Shown here: positions 30,574-43,000 of the stretch, one piece after another
Position numbering within the stretch: the first letter of the stretch is position 1
How the letters are laid out: every line of letters starts with the position of its first letter
Source of the DNA: Heterobasidion occidentale
Taxonomy: Eukaryota; Basidiomycota; Agaricomycetes; Russulales; Bondarzewiaceae
Length of the DNA: 64,000 nt
NCBI GenBank assembly: GCA_039111635.1
Contig: JBCAQO010000008.1
Location: 868,001-932,000, forward strand
Direction: 5' to 3'
The notes under the pieces: model-generated
Database searches by the model: none
What the model was told of the DNA's origin: nothing
Seen by the model: the letters and a program-made list of their open reading frames with translations, nothing else
Made by a program: the position numbers and the translations under genes

Positions 30574-31822
30574 CTACAAGTCCAAGTCTCGCAGCTTGTA
30601 GCGGTCCTGAGACAAATGCCAGAAGCTGTATGAAGGAGACAGTCATTCCCGACCGTGCAACGGTGTTTGAAGACAGACTCACATGTAGCCCCGCTCAAAG
30701 GACTTCCAAGAACTCAGAGCCGCAGGACTGGCGGCCAGCGTCGTGTAGATAATCTCTTGCGATGCAAGAGACTCATCTTTCACCTCCGTGAGAACTTGCA
30801 TCATGTCTTTGTTTTCGACCGATGCCCGCAGGTGCACGTAGGTAGCTGTCTCTCCGGCGAGCTCTTCCTTGTAGAACCTGGATCATATTTACGATCAGCG
30901 GCATGCATCTGGGGTTACGAGTAGGAGCTCGTGAGCTACGGACGACAAAAGGTCATTCGTTATGTTTATCCAGCGACTCATCTCCGGCACGGCCTTGATG
31001 TAATCCAAGACGCCGATGCCGAGCCGCGTGTGGAAGGGAAGGTGGGAAAAGCCTTTTCCTATGCCCGTCAGCTCACGCATGTACATCGGAAACTGCTTCG
31101 CATTGCGGTCGAGAGGTAAGGCTTTGATCTGTAGTTCGAGTGCGCTGCCAGTAAGAAACTCTAGCGAGGATGTGAGAACGAGGTTTGCGCGATACGGATC
31201 GAAGATGTCGTAGAGCTGAACGAAGACGCCACCGAAGGCATCAAGGACTGGGTCCAGTTGGGGTTGCCGGCGGAGAAACCTCTCTTGGAAGGCAAGAAGA
31301 GGTTCCGGATCACTCGATGCTAATCCATCAAGGTACACCACACACCTACAAAATACCTATTTGAGGACCGGACGCTGAACCCAAGTTTCGACTACTCACA
31401 AACTATACAAAGCGACGATTGTCTTCTCTTTGAAATCATAGTGTTGGTAGGACCCCTGTGAGGGTAAGATTGACCAACTTCTTTGCACAGCCCACGGGTA
31501 TGGAGAGTACCAACCTCCACAAAATCGGCGCAAGCACGTAACTTCTCTTCAAGCTGCGAACCAGCGATGTTCCAGGCTTTGATTTCAGCATGCATTGCGG
31601 CTATCAACTGCTCTTTGGTGTTGGTTGTAGTCGGAGGCTTGTACGCCGCGTCGGCCAAGAAAGATCTCAAAAGAGGTGCTGGTGGATGGTCAGCAAGAAC
31701 GGCAGGAAATCATTTTAATGCCTAACAAGGCAGCTGGACGTACCAAGGTTCACGGACAGAGACTCCGCAGAGACACTGGGTACGAGTGCATTCGGAGAAA
31801 GAAAGTCCTGAGGCGCTGTCAT
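30574..31822 (-). CDS. TRI5-like sesquiterpene synthase, paralogue 1
   Basis: Six exons (31822-31744, 31678-31515, 31455-31400, 31345-30944, 30877-30683, 30625-30574), all GT-AG, joining without a break to 315 residues. Class I terpene cyclase of the trichodiene-synthase-like family: it ionises farnesyl diphosphate and cyclises it using Mg2+. The NSE motif NDLLSFYKE is complete, split by intron 4, and the protein ends in the family's GY-x-x-WH...RYKL block. The aspartate-rich site reads YLDGLASSD, so only the first Asp of the usual DD-x-x-D type motif aligns. No signal peptide; cytosolic. The product cannot be predicted, and nothing links it to any toxin. A TATA box lies about 100 bp upstream. 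Confidence 0.88.
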
Positions 31823-33720
31823 AGTCGCTATAAGACGTGCAATGTAGACAGATGAGAAGACAGAAAATCAAGACGCCGAAGAGGTGTCGAAATTGACTAG
31901 GACTAGATGATATGAACCGCCTTATATACGTGAAGCAGGTAGCCGCCATGCTCCACCTAGACCGTACAAGCCGGACCTGCTTAGCTTGCAGACCAGAGTC
32001 ACCAACGGAATACACTTGGTCACCACCATAAAACGAAACGCTCACCTTACAACTCCACGTCATCCAGGTTTCGAGATTCCTTTCTCACCTTATTGGCATT
32101 AGACCGAAACGAGGTCTGATGTATTGGCTTTCCAGTGCGATAAATTCTTGTTACGGTGAAGAGCGCGTGCATACGACTGTCTCGTACCGCAAGTGCCAGG
32201 ATCCTGCCCGATAGCGGTATCATAGTACACCCTGGATGAAGTTAGGTTCTAGTACTGGCTGAAGGAATGGTCAGCGCAGATCCACCATCGCCTTGTGTAC
32301 ATGACCTAACCTATGCAAGCGCGTGTCTCTTGAGATTTTGAACCTGGCCTATCTCGCACGAAGTTGTATAGCAAAGTTGCCTGCTGGCCCATCTCGGTCG
32401 ACTGGCCAACCGTTGAAAGACACCAGACAGAGGAAGCTCTGATAACCAAGAGGATGAAGCGCTCAGAGGAGCGCTCGCCTGTAAGTGAGCATGCGCATAT
32501 CACCGAGAGCTACTGTCAAACGTCAACCTAAGAATCGGAAAATTATGAGACCTGACGTCAGGATTATTCTTGCGGTTGAACCCTGGAGCGGCGCATTCAT
32601 CATGCATGATGAATCGTCGTATTCAGGAAAGCTGTGGACTATAGTTCATAATCCACAAACGCCCGGTTGGGACAGTCGACTACTATACTGTTCTCGTTGT
32701 TGTGATTGTGTACATGACACTGCAGACATGCATAACTCAGCGAAGGAACAATGGGTTGGAGACATTTAAAAAAAGCTACTCAATGTATGCTTTGAGATTC
32801 GATAGCCTTGTAAAATGGACTGTCAGAGGCTGCTATACCCCGCAATTGTGATGTCATATCTCGAGCTTTGACAGACTTCCAATCGCTCTTATCACATTAG
32901 ATAGGATCCGAAGAACGATACAGACAGACCTGTATCAAATGGCGCGCCCCTGCGCGCCAAGTCTAGAGTCCAGAGCGTCGCTGTTGGCAGAAGGTGGTCG
33001 TTCTTGATGTGCTCAAACTCTTGCACACTATCTCATGCATTCAAAGCGCCAAGACCATGACGTGTGGGCTGCGAGCAGCGCCGACTGCAAGCTCGGAGGA
33101 ACGCGTGTGCTGCTGCGACTCGCCGAAGCTACATAAGCGCACAACAACGAACAAGGGGGCGACGATAGGCACAAAATCCAGTCAAAGACGCCTTCTTCCA
33201 TAAAGAGTGTGTCCGCCCCATGGTGTCGGGATCGCCCGCGCGCGTCACAAAGTGATTTTGAGAACAGAGAGTGCATCTAGGTTGGAGTTTTTCGAAACAT
33301 ACTGGAGTGATCACTCTCTCTTCCTTTCTTTGCTTTCTGCACGAGTAGTCACTGAACCATCTCTTCTATCACAAAAAGCGGTCGGTTAGAAGAAATTCGA
33401 TAGCGCACTGTAGCAGGAGCCTGTACGTCCAGATGTGTGGTTTCCGCCAGCGTTCGGAAAACCGTCGCGCACATTCTGAGGACCACGCGAATTTAAACAC
33501 CGCCACTGTTCTCACGGGTTTCGAACCAACCATAAAGAGCCCAGGCCCAGCCCGACTCTTTAAAACGTCCGAGGGACAGCAACAAAATACAGGCATAGGA
33601 TCTTTCATATTCTCCACGATTTCCTCTATGTTCTACCATCGATGATCATTCGTAAATGTAATTTTTCAGCTCAGCGTCAAGGGTAGGTGGTAAATTGATC
33701 TCCGACTTTGACTCCCTCAG
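31823..33720. other. Promoter and spacer between the two terpene synthases
   Basis: It contains the paralogue 1 promoter and the left part of the duplicated unit. ORFs here are short, lack domains and are not conserved in frame in the second unit, so no further gene is called. Confidence 0.6.
31921..31928 (-). promoter_or_regulatory. TATA box of terpene synthase paralogue 1
   Basis: TATATAAG on the minus strand, about 100 bp upstream of the ATG at 31822. The second paralogue has TTTATAAG in the same place. Confidence 0.6.
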
Positions 33721-34953
33721 CTACAAGTCCAAGTCTCGCAGCTTGTAGCGGTCCTGAGACAGATGCCAGAAACTGTGTGAAGGAGACAGTCAATCACGGC
33801 AGTGCAATGGTAAATAAGAACAGGCTCACATGTAGCCCTGCTCAAAGGACTTCCAAGTACGAAGAGCCGCAGGGCAGGCGGCCAGCGTCGCATGAATGAC
33901 CTCTTGCGATGAAAGCAGCTCATCTTTCACCTCCGTGAGCACTTGGATCGCGTCTTTGTTCTCAACCAATGCGCGCAGATAAACATAGGTGGCAGTCTCT
34001 CCCGCGAGCTCTTCCTTGTAGAACCTAGATGGCATTCACGATCAGCGAGAGAGATCTTCAGGCGAAAGTGAGCTACGGACGACAGAAGGTCATTCGTAAG
34101 GTTCAGCCAGCGACACATATCTGGTATCGCCTTGACGTATTCCAGGACGTTGATACCGAGCCGCATGGGAAAGACGAGGTGGGAAAATCCTTCTCCTATG
34201 CCCGTGAGCTCACGCAGGTACCACGGAAACTGCTTCGCGGTGCGGTCGAGGGCCAACGCTTTGATCTGTGGTTCGAAGGCGGTGCCCGTGAGAAATTCAA
34301 GAGAGGATGAGAGAATGAGGTTCGCGCAATACGGTTGAAAGATGTCGTAGAGCTGAACGAAGACGTCACTGAGGGCGTCGAGGACCGGATCCAGTTGGGG
34401 TTGCCGGCGGAGAAACCGCTCTTGGAAAGCAAGAAGCGGCTCCGCGTCAGTGGACACTAGTCCGTCAAGGTATACCATATACCTGCAGGATATATGCTTC
34501 AAGGTACTACGCTCAACTCGAAGTCTGACTACTCACCAATGGTACAATGCGACGATCTTTTTCTCTTTGAAGTCGTAGTATGGGTAGGACAACTGTGAGC
34601 GCAAGCATGAGTCAGTCAACTTCTGAGAAAGCACAGTCCACAGGTATGCACTGACCTCCACAAAATCGGCGCTAACGCGTAACAGCCGTTCCAGCTGCGA
34701 AGAAGCGATGTCTCGCGCTTCCATTTCGGCGTGCATGGCGGCTACCAACTGCTCGTTGGTGCCGGTTGCAGTCGGAGGCGAGTATGTCGTGCCGGCCAAG
34801 AAAGATCTGAAGATAGGTGCTAGCAGACCGTCAGTAAAAGAAACATGATAAATTATGTTTTTGTCTCGACATACCAAGGTTCACAGATAGGGATTCAGCA
34901 GAGGCACAAGGTACGAGCGCATTCGAGGAAAGAGATTCCGGTGGCACAGTCAT
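33721..34953 (-). CDS. TRI5-like sesquiterpene synthase, paralogue 2
   Basis: Six exons (34953-34875, 34819-34656, 34592-34537, 34482-34081, 34024-33830, 33772-33721) with exactly the same lengths as paralogue 1 (79, 164, 56, 402, 195 and 52 nt), again 315 residues. NDLLSFYKE is intact across intron 4. The Asp-rich site is YLDGLVSTD, with the same Gly in second position as paralogue 1. The C-terminal Trp-His and Arg-Tyr block is kept. Introns differ in sequence and somewhat in length, while exons differ mostly by substitutions, so both copies look functional. Predicted cytosolic farnesyl-diphosphate cyclase; product unknown. Confidence 0.88.
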
Positions 34954-35051
34954 AGTCGTCCTTAAACGTTCGATCTGAGGAGACAAGGGGAGAGAAAGTC
35001 AAGACGACAAGGAGGTGTCAAAACTGAGTCGAAGTAGAACCAACGAACCAC

Positions 35052-35059
35052 CTTATAAA
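35052..35059 (-). promoter_or_regulatory. TATA box of terpene synthase paralogue 2
   Basis: TTTATAAG on the minus strand, about 100 bp upstream of the ATG at 34953, matching the position in paralogue 1. Confidence 0.55.
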
Positions 35060-36727
35060 CGAAAGGCCTATAGCCGCCATGTTTCACCTAGACCATTCAA
35101 GCTGGACGTGTCTGCTTGCATATTCAAGCCACCAGTGGTATTAACGCAGTATAATTAGGTCCCATCATGAAACGAAACGCACACCTTACAGCTCCACTTG
35201 GTGTGCGACCTTCCTTTCGCACCCTATCAACAACGGAATAGACGATGTCTGACAATTCGTTCACCATCAAAGGGTTTCCAGTGCCATGTATTCTTGCTAT
35301 CGCTGAGAGCGTGTGCACATGGCCGCCTCGTACCGCGAATGCCGAGGTCCTGCTATATGATTGCAAAATAGTGCATCTTAGTGGAGACGAGCTTCAGGAA
35401 TTGGCACTCACATAAGAAATAATCAGCGCAGATCCATCACTGCCTTGTGTACATGACCTGACCTTGGCAAGCGCTTGGAATCTTGAATCTGGCCTACCTC
35501 GCGCGAAGCTGTATAGCAAAGTTGCATCCTGAGCCAACCCCCTTTGATGATGCGCTCGTCGACTTGCCGACCATTGAAATGCAGCAGACCGGAGCAGCTC
35601 TGGTAAGCGCAGAGGACGAAGGGGCGTAGAAGAGCTCCTGGTTACAAGCATGCATGCATATCTTAACGGGAACCGCTGTCAAACGTCAACGTGCGAGTCG
35701 GAAAATTTGTGAGACTTGACGTCGGCGCCCCTGTTCCGTTTGAACACGGGCAGCCCAGCGAATACGTACGATGGACCGTCGGGCTCAGGAAAGCTGCGAG
35801 CTGCGGTTCGCATTCAACATGCACCTGTTTGGGACATCCTTCTACCATACCGGGTTTGTTAACTACAGACATGCGAAACTCAGCCCAGAACATTCGAGGT
35901 GATTTATTTTTTTGGAAAAAAACTACTCAATGTATGCCCCGAGATTCGATAGCCTTGTAAAATGGGTTCTCGGATGTTACACGCCGCAGTCGTGATCTCC
36001 CCCGGGCTTCGAAAGGCTTCGGATCGGTCTCGTCAAAATAGATAGGATGCCGGTCCGAAGAACGATATAGACAGAGCTGTACAGAAAGCAAGGGGGGCGC
36101 CGAGTCTAGACTCCAGAGCGTCGTCGTCGACAGAAGATGGTCGTTCCTAATGGACTTAAGCTCGTGCTGGGCTTCGTTGAACGGCAGTAGGCGCATAGCC
36201 CAGACTGGTCGGCGCGGGTGCTATAGACCGATCTTTGTTGACCTAGGAACGAGGGACTGTGCCAATTTGTGAGATCTACAGGTACAAGCGAATGAGGGGT
36301 ACACAGGTGAGACGGCCCATCGAGGCGCAGGGACTATGACGTGTGAGCGGCCAGCGCCAATCGGAGGAATGCATGCGCTGCTGCATTCCGCTGAATCTGG
36401 ATGAGCGCGCGACGACGAACGAGGGGGCGACGATAGGTACAACACCCAGTCCCAGAAGCCTTCAACGGAAAGTGCCAGTCCATGGTGTCGGGATCGCCCG
36501 CGCGCGTCGCACAAGAGGTTTCGAGACCGGAGGGGGCACCTACATCGAACGGTCGAGGGCCAGATATCGGCACGCTGCGCGTCGTCTCGATCTGAAAACG
36601 AGACAAGATGAGATACGAGGCATGCGCCGATCCTGGATCGGGCTCTGGCGGGCAGCATGTTCTCGGATGCGTGGGAAGAAAAAAGACTGAGAAAAACGGT
36701 GCCTGTCATATTTCCCCCGGAGAACCG

Positions 36728-37190
36728 AGGACGACTTCCCTTGAGTGGGGGTCGGGGCCCCACGAAGACTGCAGCGAAGCATTCGTCAGCACACATGACC
36801 GGCACATGCGCCCGCTCGATCTGGCGAACGAGAGACGCGTGGACGGCTGGCAGACCCCTCGACCCTCGACCCGACGCGACACAATTGATGATGAACAAGC
36901 AAGTGTTCGCGTCGAAGCTCGAGAGATCTCTATTTCATGAAGTTGAAGAAAGAGACTCCGAAGGTGCGGTCGAGTCCTGTCGGATCCTGTACCGAGCCCC
37001 GGCGCAGCGAGGACGACTACCCTTGTGTGGGCGTTGAAGCTGCAGCGAAGCACTCGTCGGCACACATACCCGACACACGCGCCCACTCAGTCTGGCAAGC
37101 GCAGAATGCACGCACGGCCAGCGGACCTCAGCAGACTTCCCTCGATCCAACAACGCGAAGCAATGCGATTGAAATTGATAATTAACTAGC
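36728..37190. repeat. Diverged tandem duplication, about 277-bp period
   Basis: A segment at about 36728-36870 (GAGGACGACTTCCCTTGAG, then GCAGCGAAGCATTCGTCAGC, CGCCCGCTCGATCTGGC) recurs at about 37007-37145 as GAGGACGACTACCCTTGTG, GCAGCGAAGCACTCGTCGGC and CGCCCACTCAGTCTGGC. The order is the same and roughly four fifths of bases match by eye. Confidence 0.65.
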
Positions 37191-37391
37191 AGGGATCCCG
37201 TCGAGAAGCCCGTGAGCCGAGAAGGCGCTGGTTCGTCGGAATGCGATTCCGAAAGAAGGTCCAAGGAGCGCGGCAGGGCGCGTGGGCGGGCACGGCGAGC
37301 GAATGCGGGTCAGGCCTGGTCAGCTGCTGGTCACGGCCCCCCGCGCGCGCGACGAGTGCGAAGAAGTGAAGCGAGCTTCGAGGGACTGTCT

Positions 37392-37440
37392 GAGTCAGAG
37401 TCAGAGTCAGAAGCCGAAGCCGAAGCCGAAGCCGAAGTCG
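37392..37440 (+). repeat. Hexamer microsatellite
   Basis: Three units of GAGTCA followed by four units of AGCCGA. It could read as Ser-Glu and Glu-Ala repeats in one frame, but no gene surrounds it. Confidence 0.8.
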
Positions 37441-37867
37441 ACGAGTGCCTTCGGTGCTGGTCCGCTGTGGGTTTCGATCGAGACCGACCAAGTAAGTATC
37501 TTCTGCGCAGACTCAGCAGCGGAGACTAGCTTTCGACAACCGCGGCGTGGCATCAAGCTCGCCGCCAAATGAAAGCCTGACTCGCCTTCGCGCGACGATT
37601 GCGGGGCACGACTTGCCGCTTCTGGCCAGCGAAGGCGCGAGCGGACGACAGACAGCAGACGAACGGGGATCGCGGGGTTCGCTGCGGCCGCGGGCGGGAA
37701 GTGCGGAGCTTGTTGCCTGGAGGCCCGATGTGCGTCACGGTTGCAGAGCGTGGCTTGCCAGTTGTAGCCGGCCAAGGCTGGAGAGCTTGAGCGACGGAAG
37801 GGCAGCAGCGGACGGCGGACAAACCAAGATCGAAGGGTCGCGCCGGCGGAGAGCGAAAATAAATTGC

Positions 37868-38246
37868 GTTGTAAACCCACCAATGGGTCAGACACCCTGG
37901 TGGGTCACCGGTTCACCTTCCTAATCGAATCGAGGCAAAATTCTGCCCTAAAATGGAAACTGGCCCAGGCTCGCGCCTCGTCGTGCTCACCATACGCAGC
38001 CTTGGATGCCTCCACCATATCCCTTGGAAATTTCTGCTGCCTCTTGTCCGATACAAGTCAAGAGAAAGTTTCAACATATTAGCATTAAAATGACGAATGT
38101 GCAGGCTTTGCAATGCCTTGCACTCGCGTCAATTGCATGCGAGCCAGCCTCCCAATGCGGTCGAACTGTGCCCAAGGCTAGCCAAGGCCCCAGCTAATGA
38201 AGAGGCGACCCACCAGAGGTGTCCGACTGATAGGTGGGTTTATAAC
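37868..38246. mobile_element. MITE-like element with ~43-bp terminal inverted repeats
   Basis: The left end GTTGTAAACCCACC... (37868-37909) and the reverse complement of the right end GTTATAAACCCACC... (38204-38246) match at about 37 of 43 positions, including GACACC and TGGTGGGTC. The interior (~290 bp) has no transposase. A TA at 37872-37873 and 38241-38242 could be the duplicated target of a Tc1/mariner-type element, but the similarity extends a few bases outside it, so the edges are uncertain. Confidence 0.65.
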
Positions 38247-40059
38247 CGTATGGGCATCGCGCTGTCTTCGGACGTGGACTGACAGGTACTTGCATGGGGA
38301 TGCATCATGTGATGCGGGGTTGGGGCTGGCTGGAGATGGCTCCTCGGAAGCCCACCTGCGTCTCGATGCGGGGTAGCCGAGCGCCCTGCGGGCGTAGAGT
38401 GGGCGAGAATAGAATGCCGGATAGGTCGCAGCCCTGTGGCGCAGCTCATGAAAGGAGAGCGGTTCCCATATTCGCAGGCTGCGGAAGCTTTAAGCTCGAG
38501 GCGCTCGCTGGTGTGTACGACAGAGCGCAGTGTGACTGTGGGCACCTGTCAGGTGTGAGTCAGTTGTATTGGTGGCGCCGGCGAGGGTGGGAACGAAGCC
38601 CTGGCAGTCGTTGGCAAATAAGTCGAGTGCTCGCAGGATTGGAAAGCTTGGAGGTGGAAGCTTCGCGCGCGGCTGGGCGCGGACGCGTGCTGCGATAGGC
38701 TCGGATCGTCCCGTCGTCCCGCCATCATGGATCAAGGTATCAAGGGACCATCTGCGTCTGCATCCGCCTGCATCAGGCATCGCGCATGCCATGCCCGCTA
38801 GTAGCATCATGCATGCCGCTCGGCGCGCGGCCTAAGGTTGGCGCGTGTTCCGAGGCGTTGAGATCCGGCGCCGTCGTCGTTGGCTGCGAGCGTGAACACG
38901 AAACGGTGGCTGCGCTGCATGCGCATTTCATTGATATGTGATATACGATCATTTGGGATTGGTCTATTGCTCGGCACGGCCTCGCTGGCAGGGCCAGCCG
39001 ATGGGAGGTTGATGTCGTCACCGGGGTCTCGAGACGGTCTGTGGATTCGCGAGACGCGAGAGGCGAAGCGGGGCCGGCCATATGATTGCTGTGCCAGCGA
39101 ACGCAGCCCGAGCTGGGGCTGGAGAGAAGCGAGGAGAAGCGCCATGTGTGCGTCGACGGCGGACGGGCCCACGGCGCGGGGGTGTGCGCGAAACGCCATG
39201 GCAGCGTGATAAATCATAAGTCAAGCGTGATGCCGTGCGCCACTCGGCGCGTCGCGAGCAGCTGTGCGACTCGGGCATGGGTGGATACACACAGGCTAGT
39301 GGCGAGTCACGCGGCCGGAGCATGGGAGGGGCTGCGTGCACAGAGCGGTGATTGCACAGCGGCCGGAGGGTGTGCGAGGGTGTTGGGGTGAATTGAATGA
39401 TATTGGCGTTGTAGTGATGCGGGGGAATCACGGGGGTGGAGTGCGGGGTAGGCGTCAAGTGATGCACGGACGGCCACGTCTGCGCAGGTGAAACAGGACG
39501 CGCCGAGCGCGGGGCCGCCCACGGCCGCGCGCGCAGAAAATGGGCGGGAAGCTGCCGAAAACAGCACCGAAAATGACGAAAAGGGGCTCGAAAAAGAGCG
39601 GAAAAGAAAAGAAAAAGGGCGGGCCGGGAGTGTTCCGAGAAGACCCGAGCTCCTTCCGAATGCGACGGTCACGGTCCGTCGGCGGTCGCCCTGAACACTG
39701 GCCACCACCTCTCCTCTCTCTCTCCACAACATCCTCCTCGTTCCCCTCCCCCCGTCGTCGCCGTCGCACACGTCGCCGACAGCCCTCGCTCGTCAGTGCA
39801 CACCCCCCCTCTCGGCTCGCAGCGATCACACCCCTCGCCCACCGCCGGTTTTTTCCACGATAGACCGCGATTGTCTGTTTTTAGCCTCCCGGGCTTTATC
39901 CTGCAGCCCACCCCAGTTTGCTTGCTTTCTTCCTTCCCTGAAGTTCTTGTCTAGACTGCGGTCGACAGCGTCATCGCCGTCTATCCTCTCGATCCCTTTT
40001 CTCAGTTCCATCCCAATTTCTCCGCCCGAGTCGCCCAGCGCGTCTCGCACCCATCCCCC
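38247..40059. other. Intergenic and REG1 promoter
   Basis: No supported gene up to about 39400. From 39680 to 40059 the plus strand becomes strongly pyrimidine-rich (for example CCTCTCCTCTCTCTCT near 39710), typical of core promoters and 5' leaders of basidiomycete genes. Confidence 0.55.
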
Positions 40060-43000
40060 ATGGCCAACTACCTCCCCCTCCTCCTCGTCTCCGTCACCAC
40101 AAACGCAATACCCGACGACACCTCCGTATCCACCCAGCCTCGCGGCCAGGTCGACTACCTCTCCCACGAATGGCGCGAAGAGGACGTGTGGCGTTCCTGG
40201 CGCAACATGACTCGCCAGAAAAACGAGATCGCAAACGGCGCCCGCCTCGAAAACGCAAGTTGGCGCACCTGGTGGAAGCAGAGAAACAAGCTCAAGACGA
40301 TAAGTCCCGAGACTTTGAACTGGTGCGCTTTTTCTCCTCCGCCTCGCCTCCGTCCCTTTTATCCCCTCCCCGGCCACCGTTATCGTCGCCTCGAGGGACA
40401 CACGTCCTTCATTTATCGCCGCGTGTGCAGAGCGTTGTGCTCACGCCGCTCTTCCCATGCAGGCTCAAAGACTCGGACGTCACCTGGCTCTACGGGCCCC
40501 TTCACACCGCCGTCGACTGGTCGCCCCCGCCCAAACCCAAACCCGACCCGACGACCGTCGATAAGGAGAAGACGGTGCAAGACCGCCTCGGGCTCAGCAC
40601 CGACTCGCAGGGATACAACATTCCGGGCAAGAAGCCCATCCTCAAGCACCGCAGTATCAGCGACCTTCTCACCAGTGCCCTCCCCAGCCTCAATCAGACA
40701 GACGATGCCTCGGACGATCTTGGCACTATTGACGAAGACGACGAGGAGGACGAGGCTGAGCTCATCCGTCCTCACCTGATGCACACCAAGAGCGACACCA
40801 ACATTTCCCGCTATCGCAACAACCCCTTCCGCAAGGACTCTCCGCCACGTATCATCGCTCCTGTTCTCCCCAGCCCCTACGAAGACATTGGTGCGTATCC
40901 GGCTGTCCTCTCGCCGCCCGCCATGGGCGAGCGCTCCGGCTCGAGTGACTCGGCGCGGGACACGACCGGCGGAAGCTCCCAGGACCTGAACGAGAAGGGC
41001 CCCGGCGGCAAGAAGAAGCACATCAGTTTCAACACCTTTGTCGAACAGTGCATCGCCATCGACTCCCCACAGAACGGGAAGGCCAACGGCCGTCGGAAGC
41101 CTGCGACCCCGCGCATGTATGACGACGGTTCCGATGACGGGTCAGTCTCTTTTTTTTGAGGCTGCCTTCCGTCCCCGCGCCGTTTACGGTCTGCACGCTG
41201 ATGATGACAAACCCCTCGATACACCGGCGTATCGTAGATACGACCCTGATTCTGAAGTCGGCTCGTACGACGACGGGCTCGACGAGCCTTCGCTCTTCTC
41301 CGAAGGCCACGCCGGCTCGGACACGGAAGACGAAGACGATGAAGACGACGACGACGACATCCTCGAGATGCGCACCGCGTCCTCGCGCTCGCGATCATCG
41401 TCCTCTTCGCGCTCGCCCGGCCTCTACGCGCACGCGCACTCGCAGCGCCTGCGGCCCAACGCCCGCCCGATGCTCGTCCGCGCCAACTCGTCGGACAAGG
41501 AGCACATGACCATCGCGCCCATCGCGCCGACGATGCTCAAGACGACTGGCGTCGGCAACCACGCGGGGCTCCCGCACGGCGCGCACGCCACCGCACACGT
41601 CAACCTCGTGTACGTGCCCTCGCTTGGCGGCAGCTACGGAGCCGCGCGCCGGTCTAGCTCGAGCGCCGGCGTCGGGGTCGGCATCGGCCTGGGCGTCGGT
41701 CTGGGCGCGGCGGCTGTGGCCGGCAGCGCGGAGGACGTGTACAGGCACCGCGAGGCGCGGTTCAGCGTCGGCGCGGGCAGTGGCTCGCGCTCCGGCTCGC
41801 ATTCGCATTCGGGTTCCGGCTCGCGATCGCCGTCGGACTGCGCGTCGCCTGTGCCCGCGGCGGAGGCGCTGCCGCCGCCTATACCATACGCGCGATCGCC
41901 TGCCGCTGCGGCGGCGGTCCTGGATGAAGTTGAGCAGGATGCGCAGCAAGAAGAGACGTTCGATTATTTCGGAGGGGCGGGGATGGAGAAGGAGGTGAGG
42001 ATAGACTCTGAGTTCGGCGCGGGCCTCGTGCGGTACGCGCAGGGCGGCGCGGAGAGCGTGCAGAACGGGCGGAGTAGCGGGTTCGCAGAGGGCCGCGCGC
42101 CGGAGGTGGTCGTCAACGACGAGGACGGGCCGAGCGAGGAGTTTAGGGAGCGCGAGCGGTCGAGGAGCCGGAGTAGGAGCCGGTCGAGGTCGAGATCGCA
42201 TAGTCGGTCCAAATCGCGGACGCCATCGCCCGCGGAGGTGACGCGCATCGTCGACACGCCGTCATCGTCATATCCGGTCGCCACATCTACGTCCACGTCT
42301 ACTGCGTTGTCTGCGTCCCCGTCGATATCCACTTCCGCCCCGCCCTCATTCCTCAGTTCCTGTCCCACGATCTAGCTCGTCGTCCCACGTTTTCACCGAC
42401 ACCGTCCTCCTCTCTCCGCCCGAACACGCGCCTCACCGTGGGCGCAGCGCCGCGACGCGCAGCAGCGGAGGCGGCGAGGGCGTCCGAGGGCGCTCGGCGA
42501 CGCGGAGTGCGTCGTCGTTCTCGGATCGCGACCGGTCGGGGTCGCGCGGGACGAGTTCGCCGCTAGGGAGCGTGAGCCCGACTGCGTCGAGCGCGGTGAT
42601 CGGGCCTGGCGCTGGTGCCGGCGTCGGGGCGCATTTTGTGTACCCGCAGGCACAGCAGCAGCAGCAGCAACCGCTGCAGGTGACGGTGGCGCGTGGACGG
42701 GCGGCGCGGCTGGCGGGCGGGGGGCGAGCGGGAGCATGAGTCCGCCGAGCGTGGCGAGCCCTGTGATTGCCATTGCAGGAGCGGGAGCTTGGATGCGAGT
42801 GCGGAGGGACTGTGGAGGGAGGAGATGGAGCAGCGGCAGTCGCTGGGCCTAGGGCTAGGGATGGACAAGGGCAGGGGCAGGGCAAAGCCAGGCCGGCCCG
42901 TCGTCCGCGCCTGTGCTCTCCGCATCAATGAGCAGCGCCAGCACGAGCTCGAGCTCTGGGTCCTCGACGGAACACGAGGTGTCCGCGCCCGCGTCCTCCG

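Larger units (their letters stand above)
30390..36690. repeat. Tandem segmental duplication carrying the terpene synthases
   Basis: Two ~3.1-kb units in direct orientation, about 30390-33537 and 33538-36690, share the gene, its promoter, and far-upstream sequence (for example GAGATTCGATAGCCTTG at 32790 and 35940, and GTGTCGGGATCGCCCGCG at about 33222 and 36487). Non-coding parts are clearly diverged, coding exons less so, pointing to an old duplication with the genes kept under selection. Edges are approximate. Confidence 0.8.
34954..37867. other. Gene-poor stretch: paralogue 2 promoter, duplicated spacer, diverged repeats
   Basis: It includes the second unit's upstream region up to about 36690, then a diverged tandem repeat and a hexamer microsatellite (separate entries). 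Open frames on both strands are GC-driven and show no domain, so no gene is called. Confidence 0.55.

Noticed and set aside
36221..36898. A 225-codon minus-strand ORF right of the terpene synthases
   Set aside because: It has no domain, is Arg/Ser/Pro-biased, and its left part overlaps duplicated spacer whose counterpart at 33000-33300 does not keep the frame.
37381..37572. A Glu/Ala/Ser-rich coding exon over the hexamer repeats
   Set aside because: The open frames are short and are explained by the six-base period of the repeat; no neighbouring exon joins them.
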